Assembly (NCBI GenBank): GCA_026988155.1
Contig: JALSLW010000080.1
Span: 27,063-91,062, forward strand
DNA: 64,000 nucleotides
Source: Methylomonas sp.
Lineage (GTDB): Bacteria > Pseudomonadota > Gammaproteobacteria > Methylococcales > Methylomonadaceae
Direction of reading: 5' to 3'
Position numbers and translations under genes: made by a program. Shown here piece by piece: positions 37,763 to 47,297 of this stretch. Positions within the stretch are counted from its first letter, which is position 1. Each line of letters starts with the position of its first letter. A model generated the notes under the pieces. It saw nothing but the letters and a program-made list of their open reading frames with translations, had not been told where the DNA came from and did no database searches.

Positions 37763-38866
37763 ATGACTAAAACGTATGTTACTCAACCCTTCTTACCTCC
37801 ATTAGAAGAATTTATGCCTTATTTGGAAAAAATTTGGCAGGAAAAATGGCTGACTAACAACGGATCATTTCACCGCCAATTGGAATCTAAATTATCTGAT
37901 TATCTAGGTGTATCGCATATGTCATTGTTCACCAATGGAACTATTGCGTTGATTACTGCATTACAGGCATTAAGGATAACAGGGGAAGTTATTACCACTC
38001 CCTATACTTTTGTTGCAACAGCACACTCATTGCTTTGGAATAAAAATAACCCCGTTTTTGTTGATATTGACCCTGTAACGTTTAACCTCGATCCAGACAA
38101 AGTAGAAGCGGCGATCACTCCGCAAACTTCAGCAATTCTAGCCGTACATATTTATGGGACACCTTGTGACACAGAAAAATTACAGCAAATTGCAGATATC
38201 TATGGTTTAAAACTCATTTACGATGCTGCCCATGCTTTTGGTGTGAGCCATAATGGGGAAAGTGTTCTAAACCAGGGGGATTTATCTATCTTAAGCTTCC
38301 ATGCAACTAAAGTGTTTAACACTTTTGAAGGAGGAGCAATTATCTGTAAGGATGAAAAGCTAAAACAGCGTATCGACTATCTTAAGAATTTTGGATTTGC
38401 TGATGAAGTCACCGTCATGGCGCCAGGGATTAACGGTAAAATGAGTGAATTCCAGGCTGCCTTGGGTCTATTGCAACTGGATTATATTGATCAATGCATC
38501 GCCTCACGGAAAACTATTGCAAATCATTATCGTGAAGCATTGAAAGAAACTATAGGAATCCGACTGCTTCCTGCTGGTGCAGAAGGTGAAGGAAATGATT
38601 CTTATTTTCCTATTTTGATTGAAAAGGAGTATCCATTATCGCGTGATGAACTCTACAAAAAATTACGTGAACATGATATTTATGCACGGCGCTATTTTTA
38701 TCCGTTAGTTAGTGATTTTCCTATGTATCGTGGATTGTCTAGTGCAAATGCTGAAAAATTGCCAGTGGCTAAGCAAGTTTCTGAGCAGGTTTTGTGCTTA
38801 CCTATTTACCCTGATTTAGAAGAAGAACATCAAGATAAAATTATTCGAATTATCACTGAACAATAA
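37763..38866 (+). CDS. DegT/DnrJ/EryC1-family sugar aminotransferase (VioA-like)
   Basis: PLP enzyme of 367 residues that aminates a nucleotide-activated keto-sugar, probably dTDP-4-keto-6-deoxyglucose. The PLP Lys is in SFHATKVFNTFEGG (Lys183). The cofactor-binding TNGTIAL (about 57) and YDAAHAFG (Asp154) are present, as is the substrate-side NFGF-NGKMSEFQAALG region. The sequence reads very close to the VioA/FdtB subgroup (PFLPPLEEF-PYLE-IW, ITTPYTFVATAHSLLW). It opens the polysaccharide island after a 296-bp gap; the next gene starts 9 bp later. The exact product sugar is inferred. Confidence 0.9.
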   Translation: MTKTYVTQPFLPPLEEFMPYLEKIWQEKWLTNNGSFHRQLESKLSDYLGVSHMSLFTNGTIALITALQALRITGEVITTPYTFVATAHSLLWNKNNPVFVDIDPVTFNLDPDKVEAAITPQTSAILAVHIYGTPCDTEKLQQIADIYGLKLIYDAAHAFGVSHNGESVLNQGDLSILSFHATKVFNTFEGGAIICKDEKLKQRIDYLKNFGFADEVTVMAPGINGKMSEFQAALGLLQLDYIDQCIASRKTIANHYREALKETIGIRLLPAGAEGEGNDSYFPILIEKEYPLSRDELYKKLREHDIYARRYFYPLVSDFPMYRGLSSANAEKLPVAKQVSEQVLCLPIYPDLEEEHQDKIIRIITEQ

Positions 38867-38875
38867 AGATTAGTT

Positions 38876-40003
38876 GTGAAAGCTATTATTATTTTTTCTG
38901 GTTATAACATGAGAGCTCTCTACGCTTTTATGCGTACTTTAGAAAAACAAAGTATTACATATTTTATTATTGCTAGTTCTGATGACGATGAAATATATAG
39001 TACCAACTATAAAGACAAAGTAATTTGCGAAAGAAAGTCCAAGAGTTTAATTATTGAAGATCTAATTTATTGCATTCGTTCAGTTCAGAAAAAATTTGAA
39101 TTTAATAATTATCTTATAGCACCATCGTCTGAAGCACTTAATAGATTTTTATTAGAGCATAGAATATTATTTTCTGAGCTAAGCTGTAATGTTCCTTTGG
39201 TAGACAGAAAACTGTATGAAAAGGTTTCTGACAAGCAAGATTTTGGGTTGCTTTGTAACAAATATGAAATTCAAACACCTAAAGAATATGACCTTTCTCA
39301 AATTAAACTTCCATGTGTAGCCAAACCTAAACAGTATCATTCGAAAAAAACGGGTAGTATTTTAAAGCCAATAATTATTAATAAAAAATCAGATTTAGAA
39401 AAACTATGTAAAGACTACGATGTCGATGATTTTTATTTCCAGGAATATATAGGGGGTCAAAGTTTTTATCTTTTGTACTATTTTTTTAAAAATAATACAT
39501 GCATTAAATTTTCTCAAGAAAATCTAATCCAGCAAAAAAGGGGGGGTTCAATTTTAGCAGCAAGACCTGCATCACTTCATTTAAATATGTATTCAAATTT
39601 ATTTGAAAATTTATTTTATTCAATCGGTTTTACAGGTCTTGTGATGGTAGAAGTTAAAAAGTTTCTAGATTCTTTCTATATGATAGAAGCTAACCCAAGA
39701 TTTTGGGGGCCATCACAATTATTTGTAGATGCAAATGTCAATTTTTTTAATGCAATGCTTTATGAATACGAGTTTTTAACACAAGAACCGGACTATACGG
39801 AAAATATATTATATACAACTTACTATTGGGATGACGGACAGTCTTTTAGTGAAGATAATATTAAAGATACGATGTTCTATAATCTTACTAAGCAAGAATT
39901 TTTATTAGAATATAGTAAATGGGATAAGGATAATTTTTTGAAAAAGGAGGACACAATGAATGTTTATTATACCCTTACCCAGGGAGAAAAATATGCAGGA
40001 TGA
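38876..40003 (+). CDS. ATP-grasp family ligase in polysaccharide island
   Basis: Protein of 375 residues starting at GTG 38876. The N-terminal Rossmann-like part (about 1-110, IIIFSGYNMRALYAF, YLIAPSSEALNRFL) precedes an ATP-grasp fold. Visible there are CVAKPKQYHSKKTGSILKP (ATP-binding Lys region), YFQEYIGGQSFYL, LVMVEVKKF and YMIEANPRFWGPSQL, where the Glu/Asn/Arg bind Mg-ATP. ATP-grasp enzymes join a carboxylate to an amine or thiol. Next to a sugar aminotransferase, the natural guess is acylation of an amino sugar with an amino acid. The gene is strikingly AT-rich compared with housekeeping neighbours, suggesting transfer. The substrate is unknown. Confidence 0.75.
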   Translation: MKAIIIFSGYNMRALYAFMRTLEKQSITYFIIASSDDDEIYSTNYKDKVICERKSKSLIIEDLIYCIRSVQKKFEFNNYLIAPSSEALNRFLLEHRILFSELSCNVPLVDRKLYEKVSDKQDFGLLCNKYEIQTPKEYDLSQIKLPCVAKPKQYHSKKTGSILKPIIINKKSDLEKLCKDYDVDDFYFQEYIGGQSFYLLYYFFKNNTCIKFSQENLIQQKRGGSILAARPASLHLNMYSNLFENLFYSIGFTGLVMVEVKKFLDSFYMIEANPRFWGPSQLFVDANVNFFNAMLYEYEFLTQEPDYTENILYTTYYWDDGQSFSEDNIKDTMFYNLTKQEFLLEYSKWDKDNFLKKEDTMNVYYTLTQGEKYAG

Positions 40004-40763
40004 ATCGAAATTACAAGAGCTTTATCAATCCGCTAGCAAGCATTCTAATTATCAAATAATACCAAGCGACTTAGAGAAATACTTAAATAACGATAAAATT
40101 GATGTCAAATCAAGGAATGAAAAGGAACGACTTAAGTATTTTTCAGAAAATATAAATGTTAATAATAAAAGCATATTAGATATAGGTGGCAATACAGGTT
40201 ACTTTACATTTGAATTGCTAAAACAAGGTGCTGCACATGTGGATTATTATGAAGGAAATAATGTACATGCTGAATTTGTTAAAGAAGCCTCAAAAATACT
40301 TCAATTTGAAAGTCAATTAAAAGTTCATACAGGCTATTTTTTATTTGAGGAAGTACAATGCAAAAAAAAATATGATGTTATATTTTTATTGAATGTGTTG
40401 CATCATATAGGTGACGATTACGGAGACTCATTTTTATCAAAAGAAAAGGCATTAGAAAGCATAACAACTTCATTAAAAAATCTTGCATATATTACTGATA
40501 TTTTAGTGTTCCAACTGGGGTTTAATTGGAAAGGTGAACGTAATAGCCCTTTTTTTAAAAATGGTACAAAAAAAGAAATGATAGGTTTTGTAAAAAAGGC
40601 TATAGGTGAATTTTACGATATTGTTTCTATTGGTATTGCTGAAATTGATAATAAAAATATTATTTACAATGAAGTTAATGGCTTAAACATTGAGCGGCAA
40701 GACGAGCTAGGAGAGTTTTTAAATAGACCCATTTTTATATTGAAAACGCATGTACAAAAATGA
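39993..40763 (+). CDS. Class I SAM-dependent methyltransferase
   Basis: Protein of 256 residues from ATG 39993 (after AGGGAG), overlapping the ATP-grasp gene by 11 bases. The SAM-binding loop is ILDIGGNTGYFTFELL (about 57-72), followed by the acidic end of strand 2 (VDYYEGN) and the strand-4 motif YDVIFLLNVLHHIGDD. The N-terminal 45 residues are polar and probably form a lid. It is AT-rich like its neighbour. The likely job is methylating a sugar or its acyl group in the surface glycan. The target atom cannot be predicted. Confidence 0.82.
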   Translation: MQDESKLQELYQSASKHSNYQIIPSDLEKYLNNDKIDVKSRNEKERLKYFSENINVNNKSILDIGGNTGYFTFELLKQGAAHVDYYEGNNVHAEFVKEASKILQFESQLKVHTGYFLFEEVQCKKKYDVIFLLNVLHHIGDDYGDSFLSKEKALESITTSLKNLAYITDILVFQLGFNWKGERNSPFFKNGTKKEMIGFVKKAIGEFYDIVSIGIAEIDNKNIIYNEVNGLNIERQDELGEFLNRPIFILKTHVQK

Positions 40764-40800
40764 TTATTGATTATGCTAACTTAGATTTTATTTAACATAA

Positions 40801-42255
40801 ATGTCTAGCCTTAAGCAACAGGGAATCAAAGCTTTTATCTGGGATTTTTCAGGGAAAATGGCAACGCAAGGAATGGGCTTTATCGTCACCATTTTTTTAG
40901 CCAGATTACTTGAACCTTCTGAATTTGGCTTAATAGCAATGATTATGGTTATTATAGGTATTGCAAGTGTATTTACAGATGTTGGTTTAGGCAGTGCTTT
41001 AATACAGCGAAGGAAAGTACTTCCCATTCATTATTCCTCTGTATTCTATTTTAATGTTTTTGTTGGATTTCTTTTAACATGCATTACCTATTTTTCTGCT
41101 GGTTGGGTAGCTGAATTTTATCAAAATGATACTCTTATTCCGCTTACCCAAGTGATGTCACTCTCCTTTGTTATTAACTCTTTTAGCAGTGTTCATACCA
41201 CTAAACTTCGGAAAGAATTAAATTATTCCGTAATAACTAAAGCCAGTTTTATTGCCTCGTTGATAAGTGGATTTGTAGGGATAACCTTGGCTTTGTATGG
41301 TGCAGGTGTTTGGAGTCTGGTCTCTCAAGCGTTGACTATGGGCATTGTTTATAATTTATTAGTATGGGTGTTGTGTAATTGGAAACCTTCTTTTTTATTT
41401 TCCTTAAAGGCATTGATGCATTTATGGCGATTTGGTTTTCATTTATTTTTTGCAGAATTTCTAAATGCTATTTTTATTAAATTAGATTTTCTTATCATCG
41501 GTAAACTATTTATGCCAGCAACGTTAGGGTTCTTCCAGCGTGCAAAATCGTTAAACTCAATGGTGGTTCATTATTCATCGGGAAGTTTAATGTCAGTACT
41601 GTTTCCGGTTTTAAGCAAGTTAAAAAGTGATCATTGTCAGTTTAAAAAAGTAGTTGTTAAAATGATGGGAATAATTTGTTTTATTACCTTCTTATTATTG
41701 GGTGGCTTATTTGTTATTTCTGAAGAGTTGATAATTTTTCTCTTTGGAATAAAGTGGCTGCCATCTGCAAACTTTTTTCAAATTCTTGTTTTTAGTGGTT
41801 TTGGTTATCCTGTGAGTGCTCTATTAGTGAATGTGTTGGCTAGCAGAGGGAATTCAAAAGCTATTCTAAAAATACAAATTTATAAAAATACGATTACAGG
41901 AATAAATTTGTATGTTGGCTTTTTATGGGGAATAAATGGATATTTGTATGGGTTAATCATTACAACAAGTATTAATGTAATGATAAATATTTATATGGCC
42001 TCTCATGAAATTAATTTATCTGTATTTAGGTTTGTCGAATTAATCATAGATCAGTCAGTTATCACTGCTGTTGCTATTACCTGGACCCTTTATTTAACAG
42101 TGTCAGTAGATACGGAAGTGCAAGAGTTGTTATTGATCATAAAAAGTCTGCTGTTTTTATTTACATACTTCCTAGTTAATAGGGGGTTTAATACATATTC
42201 CTATCAATCATTTTCAGAACTGGTTTCTCCTTTATTAAAGAAAAAATATGATTAA
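40801..42255 (+). CDS. Polysaccharide flippase (Wzx/MOP family)
   Basis: Integral membrane protein of 484 residues with 12-14 helices. It begins with the typical flippase segment KAFIWDFSGKMATQGMGFIVTIFLARLLEPSEFGLIA (in two pieces: FSGKMATQGMGF and ARLLEPSEFGLIAM), then DVGLGSALIQRR and YSSVFYFNV. This is the MOP exporter (PST/Wzx) pattern. It moves undecaprenyl-linked repeat units across the inner membrane. No Wzy polymerase is seen in the window. It lies between two methyltransferase genes in the same direction. Confidence 0.92.
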   Translation: MSSLKQQGIKAFIWDFSGKMATQGMGFIVTIFLARLLEPSEFGLIAMIMVIIGIASVFTDVGLGSALIQRRKVLPIHYSSVFYFNVFVGFLLTCITYFSAGWVAEFYQNDTLIPLTQVMSLSFVINSFSSVHTTKLRKELNYSVITKASFIASLISGFVGITLALYGAGVWSLVSQALTMGIVYNLLVWVLCNWKPSFLFSLKALMHLWRFGFHLFFAEFLNAIFIKLDFLIIGKLFMPATLGFFQRAKSLNSMVVHYSSGSLMSVLFPVLSKLKSDHCQFKKVVVKMMGIICFITFLLLGGLFVISEELIIFLFGIKWLPSANFFQILVFSGFGYPVSALLVNVLASRGNSKAILKIQIYKNTITGINLYVGFLWGINGYLYGLIITTSINVMINIYMASHEINLSVFRFVELIIDQSVITAVAITWTLYLTVSVDTEVQELLLIIKSLLFLFTYFLVNRGFNTYSYQSFSELVSPLLKKKYD

Positions 42256-42323
42256 TTTATTGGAGTATAATTATAAATGCAATATTTTTTATATATTAAA
42301 AAAATAATTTAAATAATTGAAAC

Positions 42324-43235
42324 ATGATTAAGAAACTTATTAATAGATTGGCAAAAAATATAGGGTGTTTCAAAAGAGATGAGAGTAAATTTGTTTACAG
42401 AATTTCAATAGAGCCATTAAATGCAACTTTACATCTACAATATGCTGTTTATGCATTGGGTATAAATCGTCCATACTTAGCGTTAGCAGAACTTAAAACT
42501 GCTGAATTTTTGGGTATGCCCGATAAAGAAGTGAAAAAATATAAAGATAAAATACTCTCTATTTTACCACCACAGGAAATAATGAATCATAATCAATACT
42601 TTAGGTTGAAGACCCTCTCATCAGAGCTTAACAATAGAAGTGAAGACAGGTGCTTTTCTGTACTTGATGTTGGCGGAGGCGAAGGCCAGCTAGCCTCATT
42701 TATTCCCGAGGCTTCCTATTGTTTAGTTGAGCCGACTATAAATGGCATTTCAGGAATAAATCTGCCCTTTCCTGACTGTTCTTTTGATTATGTAGTTTCA
42801 TGCCATGTCCTGGAGCACATTCCAAATGCTGATAGAGTTGCATTTCTGGACCAGCTGCTCTCTAAGAGTAAATATGGCTTAATTTTATTGAATCCTTTTT
42901 ATTTTGAAGGCAGTCGAGTCGAGGATAGGCTTAAACTCGTGATAAATGTTACAGATGCAGAGTGGGCTAAGGAGCATTTAGACTGCTCATTGCCTACTAT
43001 CGAATTCATAGAAAAATATGCGGAAGACAGGATGTTAGAAATTAATATTAAGCCGAATGGCACTTTGACAACATCGCTTGCCTTAGTATTTTTTGATTAT
43101 TTGGCCGATCAATCTTCTGACAAGACCAAAATTGAGAGAGTAAATAAGTTTTTTAATATGCAGTTAGGTGGTCTTTTAGATTCAGAAAAATGTCCTAATG
43201 GGCATATGGTTTATATCAGTAGGAAAAAAATGTAA
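42324..43235 (+). CDS. SAM-dependent methyltransferase with helical N-terminal repeat region
   Basis: Protein of 303 residues. Residues 1-90 are helical, with a TPR-like pattern (ATLHLQYAVYALGINRPYLA, LAELKTAEFLGM). The methyltransferase core begins at VLDVGGGEGQLASFI (about 114-128), with LPFPDCSFDYVVSCHVLEHI as the class I methyltransferase 'post-SAM' block. It is part of the glycan island; the preceding intergenic 68 bp is almost pure AT. It probably modifies a glycan or lipid-linked sugar; no closer assignment is possible. Confidence 0.78.
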   Translation: MIKKLINRLAKNIGCFKRDESKFVYRISIEPLNATLHLQYAVYALGINRPYLALAELKTAEFLGMPDKEVKKYKDKILSILPPQEIMNHNQYFRLKTLSSELNNRSEDRCFSVLDVGGGEGQLASFIPEASYCLVEPTINGISGINLPFPDCSFDYVVSCHVLEHIPNADRVAFLDQLLSKSKYGLILLNPFYFEGSRVEDRLKLVINVTDAEWAKEHLDCSLPTIEFIEKYAEDRMLEINIKPNGTLTTSLALVFFDYLADQSSDKTKIERVNKFFNMQLGGLLDSEKCPNGHMVYISRKKM

Positions 43236-43275
43236 ATATAATATATGCTCAAGTCATTTATAAAAATAGGATGTT

Positions 43276-44184
43276 GTGATGATTAACAGAACAGAGCAGC
43301 AAATTATGAAAAATTGGAGTTTTAAAGAACCTCCAGTGGTCAGCATTTGCTGTACTACTTATAACCATGAAAATTATATTACTGAAGCCATTGATGGGTT
43401 TTTAATACAAGAAACGGGCTTTCCTTTTGAGATTGTTATTCGTGATGACTGTTCGACTGACGAAACGGCAAAGATAATTAAACTATATGTCGATAAATTC
43501 CCAAATATTATAAAGCCTATTTATGAATCTGAGAATCAGTTTTCCAAAGGTATAAAACCAATGCCTGTTGTGTACAAAAAAGCAGTGGGGAAATTTTTTG
43601 CACTTTGCGAAGGAGATGATTATTGGACGGACCCTTTAAAGCTGCAGAAGCAAGTTGACTTTTTAGAAAGTAATGATGACTATGTTATAACATATGCATC
43701 GGTAGAAGCATTCGATGAAAATGGCGAAATTGAAGATTATATTGGTGGAGCAACACACGATTTAGACTCTGTAGAATTGCAAAAGGCATTTTCGATAAAT
43801 ACACTTACGGTTTGTTTTAGGAATGTAATTAAAGAAGTTCCTCCTGAGTTTCAATGTACTAGATTTGGTGATTTATTTCTGTGGTCACTATTAGGGGCGT
43901 ACGGAAAAGGAAAGTTTTTAAAAGATATTAAACCAGCCAGGTACAGGGTTCATGATGGTGGGATTTTTTCTAGGAAAAAAAAAGGTGAAATATTTGAAAT
44001 GCAACACCTTACTAGTTTATCTCTCTATTCTTATTATTTAAGAACTAAAAACAATTATTTGAGGGATTTTTTTTATAGAAATAGTATCTATTATTCTTTT
44101 CTATTATACGGATATCCCTATCATATAGTAACTGTAGTGAGGGTTACTTTAACTAGGATTAAGAAAATTTTAGCTATTTTATGA
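43276..44184 (+). CDS. Glycosyltransferase family 2
   Basis: GT-A fold transferase of 302 residues. PVVSICCTTYNHENYITEAI opens the nucleotide-binding domain; IRDDCSTDETAKI and ALCEGDDYWTDPLKL follow (the DD pair coordinates Mg2+ and the sugar nucleotide). The C-terminal part ends in a short basic, aromatic tail. It resembles GT2 enzymes that add a hexose or acylated amino sugar in O-antigen assembly. ATG 43279 one codon later is an equal start candidate. The stop overlaps the next start by four bases (ATGA). Confidence 0.88.
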   Translation: MMINRTEQQIMKNWSFKEPPVVSICCTTYNHENYITEAIDGFLIQETGFPFEIVIRDDCSTDETAKIIKLYVDKFPNIIKPIYESENQFSKGIKPMPVVYKKAVGKFFALCEGDDYWTDPLKLQKQVDFLESNDDYVITYASVEAFDENGEIEDYIGGATHDLDSVELQKAFSINTLTVCFRNVIKEVPPEFQCTRFGDLFLWSLLGAYGKGKFLKDIKPARYRVHDGGIFSRKKKGEIFEMQHLTSLSLYSYYLRTKNNYLRDFFYRNSIYYSFLLYGYPYHIVTVVRVTLTRIKKILAIL

Positions 44185-45110
44185 TTGATATATTATTGGC
44201 AACCTATAATGGTGAAAATTATCTACGTGAACAACTAGATTCAATTGTAGGTCAAAGTTTTAAAAATTGGAGAGTGATTGTCCGTGATGATATTTCAATG
44301 GATAGAACTAGTTATATTCTGCAGGATTATCACCAAAGATACCCTGACCAGTTTATAATAATTAGCGATAAGCAGGAAAATATTGGTATTTTACAAAACT
44401 TCTCACTGCTTATGCAGTATAGTACTGCTTCTTATATGGTATTTTGTGACCAAGATGATATTTGGTTGCCTGAAAAATTATTGATTTCATTGAATGTTAT
44501 GAAAGAAGCTGAACTCAATAACTCTCAGTTGCCAATATTGGTTCATAGTGATTTGACCGTTGTAGACTCACGATTAAATATCGTTGATAAATCATTTTGG
44601 CATTACCAAAACCTCAATCCTAAACTTGATAGTTTTAATCGACTGCTGATACAGAATACCGTTACAGGTTGCACAGCCATGATCAACCGAAAATTATTAA
44701 CCATTATTTTGCCGATCCCACAGCAAGCAATTATGCATGATTGGTGGATAGCTTTGGTTGCCTCAATGTTTGGAAAAATTATCATTGTTAATCAGCCTAC
44801 AGTGCTGTATCGACAACATGGTAATAATGACACTGGGGCTAAAGAGTGGTCTTTTGTCTATATTGTTAAGAAAGCATTTACTATACTTAACCGTATTGAC
44901 TTGCTAAGGACAATTAAGCTCACACAGCAGCAAGCGAAGGTATTTTATAATCAGTTTTCTATACAACTTACGGGTAATCAAAAAGATATGATAACTGGGT
45001 ATATAGGGTTAAATAATAAAAATAAATTATATAAAGTTTTATTTTTATTTAAACATCGATTATTAAAACAGGGTGCTATTAGAAATATTGCCTTGTTTCT
45101 TAGGATTTAG
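44181..45110 (+). CDS. Glycosyltransferase family 2 (rhamnosyltransferase-like)
   Basis: GT-A fold transferase of 309 residues with IDILLATYNGENYLREQLDS, VRDDISMDRTSYI, FCDQDDIWLPEKL and a MHDWWIALVAS segment. This DQDD-IW and HDWW set is common in GT2 enzymes of the rhamnosyl/galactosyl O-antigen group. It overlaps the previous gene by four bases, so the two are coupled. The following 270 bp have no intact gene and are extremely AT-rich. The donor sugar is not established. Confidence 0.87.
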   Translation: MIDILLATYNGENYLREQLDSIVGQSFKNWRVIVRDDISMDRTSYILQDYHQRYPDQFIIISDKQENIGILQNFSLLMQYSTASYMVFCDQDDIWLPEKLLISLNVMKEAELNNSQLPILVHSDLTVVDSRLNIVDKSFWHYQNLNPKLDSFNRLLIQNTVTGCTAMINRKLLTIILPIPQQAIMHDWWIALVASMFGKIIIVNQPTVLYRQHGNNDTGAKEWSFVYIVKKAFTILNRIDLLRTIKLTQQQAKVFYNQFSIQLTGNQKDMITGYIGLNNKNKLYKVLFLFKHRLLKQGAIRNIALFLRI

Positions 45111-45384
45111 ATTTAAAATATTAATAAATGCAATGAATAATAAATTAATTGGCATTGTTATTATCATGATAAACTATAAAGACAGAATTGGTGGTATTCT
45201 AAATATACTGAAAAACTACTTTGTATATAGTAGTTTAATTATTTACTAATTATATGGTGTAAATAATTATGGTAATATAATTATACAGTGGGTAAGATTT
45301 ATCTTTGTTGATACGCTTGAATATGCAAGCAAGTAAGTAATTGAAGGATGATATGTTTTTTTTTATTTTAAACAGAAAGATAAG
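45111..45384. other. AT-rich spacer without gene
   Basis: No coding frame was supported. The stretch is strongly AT-rich and lies between a glycosyltransferase gene and a glycosyltransferase fragment. It may be leftover from a rearrangement. Confidence 0.4.
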
Positions 45385-45543
45385 GTGGATAATATTATAG
45401 ATTTTTGTATCATAACAGTCACCTATAATAACTCTGCTTATATGCATTGTTTTATAGACTCAGTTAAAAAATCATCAGGCAAGTGTACATTCCATTTATT
45501 TATCAGTGATAATAATTCAAGAAATATAGCTACAAACAAATAA
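45385..45543 (+). pseudogene. Truncated N-terminal fragment of a family 2 glycosyltransferase
   Basis: From GTG 45385 (after AAGATAAGG) a frame of 52 codons reads IITVTYNNSAYMHCFIDSVK and then HLFISDNNSRN. That is the first two strands of a GT2 domain: the TYN motif, helix and D-N-N-S motif. It then stops at 45541-45543, so about 80% of the normal protein is missing. The next intact GT gene starts 24 bases later. It is a broken gene rather than a small protein, because the fragment lacks the DxD and catalytic parts. Confidence 0.65.
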
Positions 45544-45566
45544 AATTATGAGCATTGATAAATACC

Positions 45567-46496
45567 ATGAATAAGGTTTCAGTCGGTCTGATTATCCCTA
45601 CAAAAAATGCACAAGCAACATTAAATAGTATTTTTCGAATTCTGGAAAATTCACCTATTGAATTTTCTACGTTAATAATTGACACATCTTCTATCGATCA
45701 GACTTTATCAATGGCTAAAAATAATAATGCTAGGGTAATTGATATTTCACAAACAGATTTTAATCATGGTGCTACGCGTGAATATGCACGTAAACAGATT
45801 AACACAGATATTGTGATTTATTTAACTCAAGATGCTATTCCCGTCAGTTCTGAGTTAATTGTTAATTTGGTAAAACCGTTGTTAGAGCATGATAATATTG
45901 CGGTAAGTTATGGGAGACAGATTGCTCATGAGGGTGCTGATTTATTTGAAGCTTTTCCTCGTGAGTTTAATTACGGCAATAACTCCCAAGTGCGTGGAAT
46001 TGAAGATGTCGCCGAGTATGGTGTATATACTTTTTTCTGTTCAAATAGCTGTGCAGCTTATAGAAATTCAGCATTGGATGAAATAGGCGGTTTTAAATCA
46101 GTATTGACCAATGAAGATTACTTTGCAGTTGCGGATTTACTGCAAAAAGGCTATAAAATTGCCTATGTGGCGGATGCGATTGTCAGTCATTCACACAGCT
46201 ATACTTTGTGGCAAGAGTTTCAGCGTTATTTTGATACAGGGTATGTACGGGCTGGGAATCCGATTATTCAAGAGTTAGTGGGGCAGGCAGAGTCGCGTGG
46301 ATTGGGGTTTGTTACGGCACTACTAAATAAAGTGTGGAAAGTCAGTCCCATTTTAATTCCCTATGCAGTGATGCAATCCATCGTTAAGTGGCTAGGTTAT
46401 CGTGTAGGCTTTTATGGTGCTTGCCTGCCTTTGTGGCTTCGAAAAAAACTAAGTATGCAAGCCTATTATTGGGACTCTAAATATTTTATTAGGTAA
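45567..46496 (+). CDS. Glycosyltransferase family 2, rhamnosyltransferase type
   Basis: GT-A transferase of 309 residues from ATG 45567 (a TTG four codons upstream is less likely). It has VGLIIPTKNAQATLNSIF, IIDTSSIDQTLSMAK, then ISQTDFNHGATREYARK and VIYLTQDAIP. The FNHGATR and TQDAIP blocks are characteristic of dTDP-rhamnosyl transferases such as RfbN/WbbL. C-terminal GYKIAYVADAIVSHSHSYT is the usual acceptor-side block. It is the last gene of the island; rhamnose synthesis genes are not in the window. Confidence 0.88.
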   Translation: MNKVSVGLIIPTKNAQATLNSIFRILENSPIEFSTLIIDTSSIDQTLSMAKNNNARVIDISQTDFNHGATREYARKQINTDIVIYLTQDAIPVSSELIVNLVKPLLEHDNIAVSYGRQIAHEGADLFEAFPREFNYGNNSQVRGIEDVAEYGVYTFFCSNSCAAYRNSALDEIGGFKSVLTNEDYFAVADLLQKGYKIAYVADAIVSHSHSYTLWQEFQRYFDTGYVRAGNPIIQELVGQAESRGLGFVTALLNKVWKVSPILIPYAVMQSIVKWLGYRVGFYGACLPLWLRKKLSMQAYYWDSKYFIR

Positions 46497-46742
46497 TCTC
46501 TTTATCAGACAAGCTGATTAATACTGAGATGTTGTGTAAATAGCATGATGCTGTACGTATTGTTTTAAAAAATCGGATCATTAATTTACCTTTTGCCAAA
46601 ACCAAACTCATTTATGTGATGGGCATTGAGTATACTATCCATATTTGGAATTTCAGTCGATCAAAAAATCAAAAGTAATTGAATCTAAGATAAAGATATG
46701 TGGAATTATAAATAACAAAATACCGACTAATTTGGGGGAGTA

Positions 46743-47297
46743 ATGGCCAATCCAGCACTAAAATTACCAAGCTACGATGATATTCTTGATTTATCTGACA
46801 ATAAGGTAGGTGAAATTATTAATGGTCGATTAGAAGTCCACCCAAGACCTGCGCCTAAACATGCGTTAGCTAGTTCTGCACTGGGCGGAGAACTGTTTTT
46901 TCCTTTTCAAAAAAAAGATGACCCAGATGGATGGTGGATTTTAGACGAGCCAGAACTTCATATTAATGAACATATTCTAGTCCCCGATTTAGCTGGGTGG
47001 CGAAAACGACGAATGCCAACCTTACCTGATACAGCATGGTTTGAGTTAGCACCTGATTGGGTTTGTGAAATTTTATCTCCAGCAACGACAAAAACTGATC
47101 GTAGTGAGAAAATGCCAATTTATGCTACTTTAAACTTGCAATATCTCTGGTTAATTGATCCTATTTTGCAAACTCTCGAATCTTATCAATTACATGATGG
47201 CCATTGGCTACTAAAAGACAGTTTAAAGGATGATGACTTGGTGTGTACTGTTCCTTTTTCTGAGCATACATTTCCTTTGAGTAATTTATGGGAATAA
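46743..47297 (+). CDS. Uma2 family (DUF820) putative endonuclease
   Basis: Protein of 184 residues with the PD-(D/E)XK-like Uma2 layout: YDDILDLSDNKVGEIINGRL, PAPKHALASSALGGEL, EPELHINEHILVPDLAGWRK (catalytic Asp), and WVCEILSPATTKTDRSEKM (catalytic Glu and Lys neighbourhood), then YLWLIDP. The family is common in cyanobacteria and often multiplies as an accessory gene; its function is unknown and nuclease activity is presumed from the fold. A GGGGGAG ribosome site precedes the ATG. It marks the border between the glycan island and the toxin-antitoxin-like genes. Confidence 0.85.
   Translation: MANPALKLPSYDDILDLSDNKVGEIINGRLEVHPRPAPKHALASSALGGELFFPFQKKDDPDGWWILDEPELHINEHILVPDLAGWRKRRMPTLPDTAWFELAPDWVCEILSPATTKTDRSEKMPIYATLNLQYLWLIDPILQTLESYQLHDGHWLLKDSLKDDDLVCTVPFSEHTFPLSNLWE

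Noticed and set aside
45250..45447. Minus-strand frame of 65 codons in the glycan island
   Set aside because: Ile/Tyr/Lys-rich chance frame in AT-rich DNA, antisense to the glycosyltransferase fragment.
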